From: Strigops habroptila
Lineage: Eukaryota > Chordata > Aves > Psittaciformes > Psittacidae
Direction: 5' to 3'
Length of the DNA stretch: 64,000 bases
Assembly: GCF_004027225.2 (NCBI RefSeq)
Contig: NC_046358.1
Location: forward strand, 5,856,720-5,920,719
Part shown: piece after piece, positions 1-25,600 of the stretch
How positions within the stretch are numbered: position 1 is the stretch's first letter
Layout of the letters: each line of letters opens with the position of its first letter
Position numbers and translations under genes: made by a program
The notes under the pieces: model-generated
The model's input: the letters and a program-made list of their open reading frames with translations, nothing else
What the model was told of the DNA's origin: nothing
Database searches by the model: none

Positions 1-280
1 GGCAATTCTTTTCTAGCTGTTCTCTCATGCCCATGTAGATACCTTTCGGGCTTAGGAAAGAGCTGGTTTGTATTCATACAGGTCTCTGCATCAGTGACAG
101 CCACAGAGGTGACTTGAGAGATCTAATGGCAGGTGACACTGAGCCACGTTTCTTACCTATCTTCCAGCTATGTACAGATGGATGGAGAAGAATAATGCAT
201 TGTTATATGGATGTTTTTTGCCTTAGATCTCTGGAATCACAAGAACTTTGATCTCTTAGTCTCTCTCTGGACTTTTGTAG

Positions 281-13725
<13,445 letters not shown>

Positions 13726-16700
13726 AGCACACGTGACTTTGGGAATGCTCGTACCCTCCTTAGCCTCTGCTCTGCACAAAACAGACAAGACTCTGCCTGC
13801 TAGGCAAGGAAGGGCGCAGAGACCAGCCTCTCTTGCGAGAGGCGCAGAGACTGTGACTGCCTTTCAGCAAGGAGCTTGGGCAGCTGTGCTGATGTGGTTG
13901 GAGAGGGAGGATGGGTGGGTTGGAACCCAGAGACCCTTTTGGCTCATTTTCACTGTCTGTGGTTTATTTATATGTTCCCCTTTCCTGGAAGCTGCCACGT
14001 TAACTTTTGCAGTGACTCCTCTGGCCTGAATCTGGTTCAGATTGTGTTCTCTGGCAACCCGCAAGTCCTGTGCCATCCAGCTCATGGTCAATGCCCATGA
14101 AGAGAGCAGAGCTGCCTCATTGCTAACTCCTGGTTGCAGAAGTTCCCCTGGTACCACTAGTTCCACTAGTGTTCCAGCACTAGCAGCACTCTTTGAGGCT
14201 TTGCGTTGAGGGGTTTCTGACTTGAGAGGGGTCTTGGAATAGATGAGGTATACTTCGGGGCTCAAGGGGACACTGACACAGCATCAGGTCACCTTTAAAG
14301 GGCATAAAGAGGGTGACCACAGTTGCCATGACTTGCTTAATGAGAGCTTCACTGCTTACTTTCCCATCTGCTAGTAAAAACTTTAGGGAATGCTTCAGAT
14401 TGGAGCATTGTGTCTGTTGCTGGCAGTGGACACTGCTCCTGTACTCCCCTTTCCTGTTAAAACATGTTTCTACTCTGGAAATACAAGAGACAGCAAATGG
14501 CCCTTTCAGAACTGCTCCCTGTGGGTATTCGAGTCAGAGTGCTGAACTTAGAGCACTCTGAACTTAAGCTGAACTTAAGCAAAGCAGAGATTGGTATTGT
14601 TCTTAGCTCTGCAGAGCTAGTGGGAAGAAATGCATCTCAGCAAGACCTAATTTCTACTCTTGTCTTTGCATAACTGATACATTAAAAACGAAGAAGGAAA
14701 CTTGCTAAGTCCCCACTAGTCCTAATTCTGCAAGGACCCAATTCTGTTGGTCTTTAGGACCTTAGATTATTGTAATAAGGGATAAAAAAGAGAATTCCTA
14801 GGTCGAGTCTTTCCCAGGGGAATCCTCAGTGCTGACAGTTAGGAACTGCTTTATTACTATGCTGAGCCCATTTGACCTAGAATAAGAGACAATAATCAGG
14901 GAGCTGTAAGGGCCATTTTAAATAACTGTTTATCAGATAGAATTGCACTTTAAGCTCTTCTGTTACCACTAAACAGCTCTCCTTGCAAAGGCATTTTTCC
15001 CATCAGCTGCAAGAGCTTCAGTTGTTCTCTGGCCTCCGCAGCCTTTACCCTCCGGGGGGTGTAATCTTACCGTTGCAGTTGCACCCCAGCAGCATCTGGA
15101 GGTGGGGGTCCCAGGGACTATTGCCACCTTTTCATACTCTCTTGACTTCTCTTGTCACCTGCTTGTTCAGAGGGAAAAAAACAGAGAAATTATCTCTTGA
15201 TGCCTCTTCAAAACTGAGATTTATATTAACCCCTCCAGTCACTATCATGGTAAAATATGAAGTGTTAAGCCAGATGCTTGGAAGCAGAACTTTCCAGTGA
15301 AGAATTTCTCTCAGCAAACTCCATAACCTCTTTATTTCCTGGAAAGAGGTCAAGTACATTCCCACCTGGGGTGTAAAGAGAGCAACGCATACACTAGGGG
15401 TATGGCTTAGAGGTGTGGGGAGGGCACATCTCCCATGCAATGTTTGTCTGGATGGCAGAAGAAAGGCAAATCCATCCTACCCTGCTCTAACCCTGTTCAT
15501 GTACTAACAGTCCTGCTACCCTGAAAACCACCACAGCTGCCAGTGGGTTGACTGTACTTCTTACAGCTCTGCAGGAAGGGGAAGGTTGCAGCTTTGACCT
15601 GGCTCTAAGGTGGCTTGAAACTCTGTCCGTAACTGCACCATTGGGCTGACTGGTGTGTATTCCTGTGGAAGATGAACTGGAGCTGAGGCTTGGAAATTTC
15701 CCTGTGTTAATGTGGGGCTCTTCCCTATTCCCAGAGGGATTTTTCTTTCTTCTTTTTTTTATTTTTTTAATTAGATTGTTATTTAATTATTTATTGGATT
15801 GACTCCAGCCTGGGAAGCATTGGTTTTGTTGGGCAGAGGCACTTTTGGATTGAGATGTGGAACTTGACTGGGAACTGAGACAGGAGTGCTTGTCACTGAC
15901 ATGGACCGTGCTGTCTGAGCTGCCTCATGCAGGGACAACACCAGAGGGCTCAGGCATGGGCAGAAGAATCAATATTAACAGCAACCACGTTGTCCTGGTC
16001 TAAACCACGACACACGTGTAGGGGCAGGGGCATCAGAGCTGGGAGTGAGTGGCTGGATGGGGAAGGAAGGCTTTGATTTCTAGGAGAGCAGGGTTGGTTT
16101 GGGCTTTGAGGTGGGTTCAGTTTGGTTTTCCCCAATAGCTTTTGGTGAGTGTTCACCAAAATCCTGAGATGGGACACGGCTGAAGGGAAACATCTGCCCA
16201 AACCAGTATTTGAGGTTCACTCAGCCTGTGTCACGATAATCACTGTCTGAGTCTCAAGTGCAGAATGGAAAGGAAAACCCAGTCAGTCTTTCCAACAGCT
16301 TACAGTGCTTGTGATCTTCACCTTGATACTCTCTGCTGTTTCTCAGGAGGGACCCTTTACACTCCAGCCTAACAACCTTTCATAACTGCTCTCTGCTCCC
16401 TCCCTCAAATGATTATGGTGAAAAGGAGCAACAACATGTCCCACAGCCTCTCCTCTACCACTGAGGTGGGCAGAAATTACTTTTATCTTAGAGACAGCCC
16501 CAGTGAGATGCTGCCTACGGGGTGCATCATGGTTCCCTGTTCCAGGGAAGAGAAGACCCTCGTTGCACTTAGGATGTTAAGAATGTAGAAGGGCTACTGG
16601 GGGATGATCTCTTGAGCACTGATTTACTATGTAAAAAGCAAACCTCTCTCCTGTCTGTCCCAAGCTAACGTCAGTGATTTCTGTGTGTTCCTGTGTAATG

Positions 16701-16820
16701 GTTTTAACGTTACTCACTGGAGACATTGGACTTTCTGGAGTTATTTAACCACTGTGTTCAGTATTTTAGGGGTTGATGATAATTTAATATAAATTTAGCT
16801 TTTCTTAACCATTCTGACTG
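13726..16820 (+). other. LRP4: LRP4 3' UTR and downstream sequence (3' end uncertain)
   Basis: Sequence after the LRP4 stop has no further conserved reading frame. I see no AATAAA up to 18400. The best poly(A) signals are ATTAAA at 14691-14696, which would give a 3' UTR of about 1 kb, and an AT-rich patch near 16780-16800, which would give about 3 kb. An AU-rich stretch with ATTTA-type motifs lies at 15745-15800. A short triple repeat of CTGAACTTA is at 14541-14580. The known mammalian LRP4 3' UTR is about 2 kb, so a UTR longer than 1 kb is plausible. Confidence 0.45.
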
Positions 16821-17280
16821 GCTTTTGGTTGTGAATCGCGCACGTTACTTTGATTCCTTTGAAAGAGAAGCTCCCACGTGTTTGCACAAAACCTCAACTT
16901 TGCTGTGTTTCAGAGGAGCAAGAAGATAGGAATGGACCTGGGTTCTTTGATAATCTGATTGTAAGACACTTCTGCCACTACAGCTTTGAATCAAGGACCA
17001 AATATCCATACTCATGTACTTTAGCAAATTCCTGTGCACACATAACACCTCTCTGGCTTGTTTTCCTTTTTAACATGGCAACAGCAGAAGAGAGTGTTCC
17101 TCTTCTTGGAAAGTATTAGGACTTTAGTGGTCTCAAGCCCCTGCCCTCTGAAGAAGAGCTGGTCTTCCATCTGTAAGGGGTTTTGTTCAAGATTCTGTTA
17201 CATTTTTTTTATAACTGAGTGTTTAAGTAGCTGAATAATGAATGAAACATTCAGTAATACAGGAGGAAAAATCAGTAGTT

Positions 17281-17723
17281 CAGGAGGGCCACGACTATGC
17301 TGTGAGGGCTGGAGCAGCTCTGCTCTGGAGCCAGGCTGAGAGAGCTGGGCTGGTTCAGCCTGGAGAAAAAAGGCTCCTTAAGGGGAGACCTTAGAGCAGC
17401 TCCAGTGCCTAAAGGGGCTCCAGGAAACCTGGAGAGAGGCTTTGGACAAGGGCAGGTAGTGACAGGACAAGGGGGAATGGCTTTAAACTGAGAGGAGATT
17501 TAGGTCGGATATAACAAAGAAGTTCTTCCCTGTGAGGGTGCTGAGGCGCTGGCACAGGGTGCCCAGAGAAGCTGTGGCTGCCCCATCCCTGGCAGTGTTC
17601 AAGGCCAGGCTGGACACAGGGGCTTGGAGCAACCTGCTCTAGTGGAAGGTGTCCCTGCCTGTGGCAGGGGGTTGGAACTGGATGAGCTTTAACGTCCCTT
17701 CCAAACCATTCCATGATTCTGTG
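17281..17723 (+). mobile_element. CR1 3'-end fragment (about 440 bp)
   Basis: A 5'-truncated CR1 lies between the two genes. Recognisable segments are CAGCCTGGAGAAAA, AAGAAGTTCTTCCCTGTGAG, CATCCCTGGCAGTGTTCAAG and the end TTCCATGATTCTGTG. It is close in sequence to the antisense copy at 27021-27612, so both probably come from the same subfamily. A long antisense ORF over this region (to 18389) is an artefact of the repeat plus the GC-rich island. Confidence 0.94.
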
Positions 17724-18149
17724 CATACCGGACGCTGCAGTACTAGTGTACCCCATTCTGTCCCTTTCTGATGGAAGAGGTACCAAAACCACTGAAACCA
17801 TTTTAGCTTTATTCCTGCTCATTTCACAGCTGAAGCACAGCACGGAGGTCACTTCACTGAGGTCATGCAGAAGTATAATAACCAAAAATATAACCTCACT
17901 TTGCAAAAAATACTGGTGGTGCTTATGCAGTGTGGTGAGGAGACGGCAGTGTGTGATCACTGTGGGTGTGCTGATGGCATCCTCCTGTCCCTTGTCTCTT
18001 ATTCTGATTACCCCTTCTTTCCCCTTCGCTTTCTTCAGCCGAAACGAAGAAACAAAGGAGGAAGGACACACCGTACTGCAACAACAAACATTTGATTGCG
18101 ACCGCATGCCTCCTATTAAACACACCGTGTAGCGAAACCCCTTCCCCTC

Positions 18150-19170
18150 TAACGCGATGCTCCCGCCGCCCGGGAGCTGCTTTACCCCTTCATGAAACAG
18201 GATGGGTCCAGCCGCCAGCGCGGCTGCCTCACGGCGCAGCGGGCCCCACAGCCGCCCCTTACCGGGCCACAGCGGTTCCTCACCCGGCACATCCCGGTGG
18301 TTGCGGAACAGGGATGGAGCGGACCCGGGCGGGCCGGTCCCTCCTGTGTGCGCTGCCCCGCGGCGCCGCCTCAGGAGGGCGCGGAGCACGCGTGGCCTCC
18401 GCCGGATTCAAACTGACCAATACAATGCGCGGGTGCGGGTGTGGGCGGGGCAGGCGCCTGCCAATGGGCACTGAGGACACTGGGAGGTGCGGGCGGTGTT
18501 GGTGATTTCAAACCCCGCCGAGGAGCGGCCGGACACTCGCCGCGCCCGCCCCGCCGCGGCCCAGGTGAGAGCCGCCGGTGCCGCCAGGTCCCGCTGCGGG
18601 CCCGCTGCCTCCTGCCGCGGCTCCACAGGAGGGCGCGTAAGCCTTCCCCCGCCGGTGGGCCGCGGCTTACCTGGGGCCTGGGTGGAGGCGCGGTCTGAGC
18701 GGCGCTGACATCCCTCGGAAGGAGCGGGCCGGGCCCATGGGCACCTCCTGCGCCCGCTGCCGTAGCTGCGGTGAGGGTAGGGCTGGCGGTGGGCGGCCGC
18801 GGCCTGCGCCACGCCGCGCTGTGGAGGCTGGAGGGGCGCCGCGGGCCTAGGCCGCTCGTGCAGCGCGGGGTGTGGGGAGCCGCGGCCCGGGCTGCTCCCG
18901 CCGCGTTCGCCTCCGTCGTGTCATCGCGGTGGGCCCGGGCGCGGTCGGGAGCTGCTGGGGCCTTGCCTGGGAGGTGCCCGGCAGGGTGGGCCCGGGGGCT
19001 GCGCAGGGAGCCGGGCTCGGTCCCCTCCGAACGCTCCCCTAGGGAAATGGGCACCTGGCATCCCTGTCCCCCGAGCGTGCGTTTCGGGAGGCTGCGCGCG
19101 GGATCGGTTTCCCCTGACCCGAGGAGGATGTTCCCTGAGGTGGTTGTAATCCTAACGCGAAAGGCGTGAG
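18150..19170 (+). promoter_or_regulatory. CKAP5: CpG island 1, probable main CKAP5 promoter
   Basis: The sequence changes sharply to GC-rich with many CpG dinucleotides and returns to ordinary composition near 19170. Within it are CCAAT at 18417-18421 and 18461-18465, a GC box GGGCGGGG at 18443-18450, and TTCAAA (inverted CHR, TTTGAA) at 18407-18412 and 18507-18512. A strong donor, CCCAG|GTGAGA, lies at 18564/18565. A second possible donor is GCG|GTGAGG at 18770/18771. It sits upstream of CKAP5 on the same strand, so I assign it to CKAP5. Long ORFs on both strands here are composition artefacts. Confidence 0.75.
18510..18564 (+). other. CKAP5: Candidate 5' non-coding exon 1 of CKAP5
   Basis: The coding start of CKAP5 lies in an exon with its own splice acceptor (28341-28342), so at least one upstream non-coding exon must exist. 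The best-placed donor in the promoter island is at 18565 (CCCAG|GTGAGA). The transcription start is not visible; the left edge given here is a guess from the positions of the CCAAT and CHR-like sites. The second CpG island donor at 22316 is the alternative. Confidence 0.5.
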
Positions 19171-22019
19171 CTCATCTCCATTTCTAATGCTCTGTTGTTG
19201 GGCGCAGGTGTTAGACTTGGATCTCCAGGGTCCCTCACTAGGAGATGCTTCCTGTTGGATCTTCTCTAGTGTATGTGAAGAGTGTCTGGATGGGAACGCA
19301 GGTCCCGTGTTGTTCCTCTCCCCATTTAATTTGATTCTGTTTCTGAATCAGAGTCTTGTGATTCTTCTTAAAACAGTAGCTTTCAGCTTGCTGTATAAGG
19401 GGACTTTCTTCCTGTATTTGGACCTCTGTCCAAATTCCAGTGAGAGACCCAAAGTTTTGTATAGCAGAGGTTGAGGAATCAAACTTCTGTGCAGCTTTAA
19501 GCTGATCTGGACTCTGTTCTAAAATTAAACTAAGAATCACAAACTCATCTGCTACAATTATCGAACTGATCTGTTTGGTGTGTATTGTCTATCTCATTAT
19601 TCTGCAGGTTTCCTTTTTTACTGATTTATGATGTTGTTTTGAGTGTTGCATCTTCTAGTACTTATGGCAAGCTGTAGTGCTGTTGAAGTTGCCTCCTGCG
19701 GATGAGAAGGGGATGAGTGGATGTTGGGCTACCAGCCACTTATTCAGTACTTGTATATCAGAGAAAGCATTGCTATAGGCTTTCAGTGAACACAGCAATC
19801 GGTTTCAGGCTGCAAAGATGCGTATTTCCAAATGCTGAAAGTCTCCAATACTGAAGTGTTCTAAAAGGCTACTCATACAAATCTATTATTAAACCTTCAC
19901 AATAGGGTTAAGTCAGAAAGAGGAATGATTGATGCAAGTTGTTCTTTAGGGTTTTGCCTCTTTGGAGTCTCATATCAGATCAGCTGATTGTGCAAAAATT
20001 AGAATTGGGCTTGATTTTCTTGCTTCAGGCTTCACCATTCTTTAAACTTTGCTGTTTTGGGAGCTTCTCCCATATCAAATGTTTAGATGCACCTTCTGGT
20101 GTTTTCTTCTCTTCTTCAAGAGTCGCAATAGGGTTAAACTGATTAAGCAGCATTGAGAGTGACATCTTAAATCAGAATTAACAAGAAATGGCCTTTAAGT
20201 AAAACAAACTGATTCTAAACAAATTGTTATAGATGTATTGAAGGTAATTCTCAAGACACAAAGTTGGGAACACTAACTAGGGGACCTGCTATGGAAAAAG
20301 TTATGTATGTGATACCTTCCCAAAAAGAAATGAAACTTGGATTTCAGAAGCGTGGGCAGACTGCCTTACATCTGTACTGATGCCAGGCTTCTCGCTTGAT
20401 GTTTTAATGTAAATAAGTGAATGTATGGTAATGGAACATGATTCCTGATTCTTGTACTCATATGACTTGTGTTTGGTGGGACTGAACTGCTGGCTCTTGT
20501 CCTTCCCCTGATAGGGGCCAGTTTTGTAATGTGGGCCTGTGCTTCTGAAAACCTGGTCTGCTGCTGCTCTCGTACCCATGTCTGTTCAAACAGAAAGGTC
20601 TTGCTCCTGTTTAACAGTCAGCTTGGAAAACCTGAATTTCAGAATAATGGTAAAAGTTGCCTCTTGTGTGCATTACCGTGTGTATTTAGGTGATAAATTT
20701 ACAGCTGGAATTCACTTGGCATGTTATAAGCTTTCGGTTGATCCTTTTTTCTTCTTGCTACCCTGATTAGTTGTGTCATCTGCAAACTGTAACACCTCTG
20801 TCTGCCCCTTCTTAAAGATCACTTATGAGCATCTTCAGCAGTACATACAATTAGAAGCTGCTCTGAATGTTTCTGATAACTGTCTTTCAATCTGAAGTAT
20901 CTAATTTGGAACATTTTGGTGTGGGGGATGTAAGACTTGAAGGACCCTTGAGACACGTAAATACTTGTAAACCTCCTAATTAGGGTTTTCAGAATCATGG
21001 TCAGCGACAGTCTGGTTCCTTTTCACCCCTCTGTTCCCAGGCACCAGCAGATGTTCTTTTCTGCTTTTTGAAAGAAGTGTATGAACTTGTATTGCTAATT
21101 TGTTTGTAAACTAATTAATGTAAATGGCTTCTGGAGTCTCTGCCAGAGTAGGATCGTGTTAAAGCCATTTGCATCTCCAACAGAATAGGTGATTTCAAGG
21201 CCACATAGTCTTAAGACTATTATTGTTCTTAAGACTATGTGGTGCTGCTGCTTTGTTGTGGACTGTTCCAGTGGTTCGTCTTTTAGGGGTAGTGTTCTAA
21301 AGCATGAGATGGGAAAGCCTTGTACCCTTGTGTTTCATTTAACATTGCCTTGAACTGCACAGCGTTGCTGTGGTTTGTTTTCATAAAGAGCCTCTTGACC
21401 TGAGCAGTTGCGCGTTGTTTGGGGTTGTCTCTATCACAGCTCGGTTGCTGCCAGTGTCAAACGTTAGAAAGCAGAAGCTGATGTGTGTGTTTGTGTCTTC
21501 CTGTTGTAGGGGGGGAGGCTGAGATGGTAGAAAAAGTAATTTGGACAATTATTCAGTAGGGAGTATGGCTGGTGCTGCAGTGCTGGGAAGAGGCTGCTTT
21601 CTTCAGCTAGCTAAAAAGATGGCTGAAGGAACAGCTTTGCATCAGATGGCTTGATGCTCCTCTCAGGAGGAAACTATTGACACCCGGTTTCCACCATACC
21701 AACTCCTTCAATTGCTATTTTCACTGTAGAAAAGGCATCCCGAAATGCCAGGTGATGGCTACAGAGGTTGCTGATGAATCAGCTCTGCCGGAGCACTGTC
21801 ATTACACATCTTGCAGCAGCACATGAAATGCAATGGTGTGGTGCCAGGCTATTCATTCCCACTCCTTCGGAAGGGACTGTTTGTCGTTCTTCACGGCAGG
21901 CTTCGGTCCTGCCTGCTTCCTTCAGCTGGGGGCTGTGGGACCATGGGCAATGCCTGCTCCGTGCTCGGGTATGACCGCAGCCACCTCTGTCACGGGAAGA
22001 CTCGCTCTGAGGCCCGGGT
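19171..22019 (+). other. CKAP5 first intron, 5' part (no gene found)
   Basis: This is ordinary-composition sequence between the two CpG islands. I see no conserved coding segment and no identifiable transposon. The only structured element is the inverted repeat at 21201-21242, listed separately. Confidence 0.6.
21201..21242. repeat. Perfect 15-bp inverted repeat (hairpin)
   Basis: CCACATAGTCTTAAG at 21201-21215 is the exact reverse complement of 21228-21242, with a 12-base loop between. The match stops abruptly at both ends. It may form a hairpin in RNA or a cruciform in DNA. The stem is too short for a typical microRNA precursor. It could also be the remnant of a small inverted-repeat element. 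Confidence 0.85.
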
Positions 22020-22620
22020 GTGCTCGGGGATGACTCAGGAGAACGGCAGGCCCGGCGGCCCGAGCCGCTCGCTGCCCACCGCGGCCCCTGCCCAGCCGCA
22101 GGGCCCGCACCGCAGCGCACCGGCCCCGCGGGGGGAGCGCGGCGCGGCCCGGCCCGGCCCTGCCCGCCTTTGTCTGTCCCCGGCGCGGGCCGGTTCCCCG
22201 CCCAGGTGCGGCCGCGGCGCCCCGAGCCCCGCCCGCCGGTGGGGAGGGGCTTGGCCCGGCCCGGCCCGCGGCTCCCCGCCCGCTGTCGCCGCGGAGCCGG
22301 CCCGGAGCTGTCAGGGTGAGTGTCCGGCCAACAGGCCCGCCGGGGCCCGGCCCGGCCCTCGGTCGGGGGCGGCGGGCATAGACAATGCCGGGCGGGCGGC
22401 CTGCTCCGCCGCTGCCTCGAGCTCCGGCCGCGGCCTGCTGCCAGAGACGGGCTGCTGGTGCTGCCGCCGGACGGGAAACCTCCTCTGCGGCGTGCGGGGG
22501 GAGCGGGAGGGGGACGGGGACATCTGGGGCTGCGGGCGGGGAGCCGGTGGCGGGGCGTGGAAGGCGCTGGGGGTGGCGGGTGTGTGTGCGGGGGAAGGGC
22601 CGTGCTGCTGTGTTGGGAGG
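22020..22620 (+). promoter_or_regulatory. CpG island 2, possible alternative promoter
   Basis: This is a second GC- and CpG-rich block inside the presumed CKAP5 first intron, about 3.5 kb after the first. It has GC-box-like runs (for example GGGGAGGGG near 22242) and a good donor CAGG|GTGAGT at 22315/22316. It could start an alternative CKAP5 transcript or an unrelated noncoding RNA. A 365-codon open frame (21811-22908) crosses it, but its composition suggests chance. Confidence 0.55.
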
Positions 22621-25600
22621 ATGCTTCCTTTGGAGAAGGAGGGAGCTCGTGGTCGGTCCTGGAGCGTGATGTCTCCGTGGGAGCTTTCCTTCATCAGCAG
22701 TTCAGGCCGTCCTTTTAAAGAACATCACATGAGCCTTTCCATGCCTGAGCTTTGTAAACACCTAGAGGGATGGGGGAGTTTGCAGCGAATAAGCACAGTC
22801 CCACTGGCATCTTTCACTGCAGTTGGTTGGTCACCCTTGGAATTATGTCTGTGCACGCAAACTTGCCTGTGGGTTGCCCTTTCTCTTTTGCCCCCCTCCA
22901 CTCTGTAAGGCTGGCTTCCCTCCAGACTACCCATGCAGTAAGAAATAGCTGTAGCAGAAGGTCAGTTTATTTCGCATTCTCTGTCACTTTTAGGTGCACA
23001 GAAAAGGACAGCCTCAATTACTTTCAGAAATGATGCATTAGATGATTTATCTGGAAAAATACATTGTATCCCCCTTACCAATAACTTGCCATTTGTGCTG
23101 TTAAGATGTTACTGAACTGAGTTAGGACGTATGAGAGAGAGAAGGCAAGAGAATTTAATGCTGTTTGTTCTTGAATGCCATTTCATTGCTGTTGAAGGAA
23201 TAGGTTTACTGAGCTGCCATCTACTCCACAGCCTACAAACCAAATCTTATAGCATGCATTTCTCCTATTTCTTTATTCCAGGGTCCTCCTTTCTTTTCCT
23301 CAGGAGTCTGTGTATCTTGCAACTTTTAATTCACCTTTTCATTGGAGAACGCCAGCCTTTAAAATCCTAGGAAGTTTTTATTCCCTAAGCAGCAAATAAT
23401 CTTCTGTGGGTTTTTTTTCATGTCTTGTTCTTTTGTCTGACATCAAAAGAGAGGTGGTTTGAAGCTGGGAAGCACGCTTGCAGTCTGACTGAAAGTTCTT
23501 CTGACTCTCTACTGCTTTTGCAGGTATCTATAGTTGAGGATTGTTAACTGGACTCCAGTTTTCTTTTGGAGGATGTGGAATTTATGAAAGCAGTTGCATT
23601 ATTTCACTGACTGATTAGTCTGTAGTTCTCAGATTTGTGTGCTTTTCCAAATACTTAGTGCATCCAGGTGGTGTTTTAAAGTAATTTAACTGTTATAATT
23701 ACTTGACTTTTTCAACCGTTTTTCTGAGCTACTTTATATTGTATCTAGTGAGAAGGTGTAGCTGGCAAATACCAAAAACATGCTGGGCTATACTTTGAGG
23801 CAAGTAAGACTTTATCTTTTCAGAGCCAAAGAGCAAATATGACCCAAAACTGCCTTTGAATAAATTCTTTCTGCTAGGAAAATTATGGGCTGTTGGTTTC
23901 ATCTGAAATGTGACATACAGCTGTATGCTCTCCAAATATGTGCCTTACTGTACAGGAACAATTGAAACAGGTTTCTCCTTTAGAAAGACCTGTTTTGCCT
24001 TCCAAGAACTTCTTCCGAATAAAGTTTTTTGAGAAGCATTTCAAAGTACAAAATGCTTGATGCTGTTCCTGTGCAACAGAGATGTTCAATAGGTGGAAGG
24101 GAGTAGGGAGAAGTATCAGTGTCAATATAAATCAATATCAGTAAACATCTGGTTGTGTTTAGTATAAAATGGCTTCCTAGTTTGCTATTGCACATCTTCT
24201 GTAGAAGATGGCCTGAAAGCTGAAACTTCACAGTAAAATGTAGTGCTAAGGGATAAATGTATGCCTCAAACTAAAACACATTTTGGGATGTTTACAATGA
24301 AAGGGTTTTCTTTAGCAGTTCCTCATACGCTGAAGCTGTAAGGTTGATGCTATTCATTTCTTCAGAAGCTGAGTAGGAGCTGTTCAGAGCAGTGTGTGGT
24401 GAATCCAAACTTTCATGTATTGACACTTTCCCATAATCTCTTACTGAGTTGATAAATTTATTTCCTAAACTTATATTCAGTGGGGAATTCTCACTATGAC
24501 ATTTGAAATTCCTGCATTTGTGCTGCCTTGCAAGTATTTTCTTCTCTCGCTGCTTTTGCATGGTCTCCCCTTAAAAGACATCCTGTTCTTTCCTTGATGG
24601 TCTTCATTTCCTCACTGCTCCATAGTATAAGAACTTGTCCTGCCAAGGACTGTCAGGGAGGATTTGTTACTCATCTCCACTGCAGATTGCTCAGCTGACT
24701 TGCTTTTGGAAATGATGCATTGACCATGTTAATAACAAACCCCTCTCACTAAACTTATGTTAGTGGTTCAGTGGCTTTTCTTGTTTTCTGGATTCTACCA
24801 AAATGAATATTGTTACTGAAGGACTTAAATCTGATTGTCCTGAGTTGGACAACAGGAAAGCTATGTAGGTCAAACACTTCAATGCTGAAAATTCACTAGT
24901 AATAACAGAATTTAGCTGCATTATTGTGTAATGAGGCTACTTGCTATTTGTTGTAATGGCTGAAGGTTTACATGTCTTTGCAAAGAAGCTTTAAAAAACC
25001 ACAACCTTTTATTAAATGTGGGATATTCTATGAACATACAGAACCCAGTTACTTAATTGAAGGGAGAAACAACAGTCTTTTATTCTGGTAAAGGCAAGAT
25101 GTAGACAGAGTCAGTACAAGATCTTGGCATTAGGACAGGCGTGAGCAGTGATGAAGCTACAAAGAAGGGATGTTTAAGAAGCAGCTCTCCCTCTGTGACT
25201 GTGGAATACTTTCTGATAGATTGCCTGTTCTAAGGGGATTTGTAAGTTACTGAGGGGGGGAAGTATAATTTTATCACTATTTTTAGATGCCAGGTTCAGC
25301 ACAGAAGGCAACTTAACCCATTTTATAATTGAAGTAACCATTGTCGGTGTTAAAGACTAAAAATAGCAGGGGGTCTAACTTGGCCAGACTTAAAAATGGG
25401 TCGGGAAAATACTGCTTCGTGGTCATCTGTCAGTATTCCCTGTGTCCATAACATCATGTCCCATGTCCTGTCCCCCAAGTTGAGCACATTGTGGTGTTGG
25501 GAAGGGAAATACTAGAGCCTTTTCCTTTAGACTCTATAACACATCACTAGAACGTACAAGCCAGAGGTTGTACTTTGTTGAACTGTTGTATATGTGTAAG

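Noticed and set aside
17409-18389. 326-codon antisense ORF between the genes
   Set aside because: It reads backwards through the CR1 copy at 17281-17723 and into the CpG island, so it is a repeat and composition artefact.
18371-19054. 227-codon antisense ORF and its neighbours in CpG island 1
   Set aside because: The translation is Pro/Ala/Arg/Gly-rich and no domain is seen. Open frames on several frames of both strands are expected in CpG-rich sequence.
25147-25225. Box C-like GTGATGA with a CTGA about 60 bases later
   Set aside because: The flanks do not form a terminal stem and no guide is recognised. A chance match is likely.
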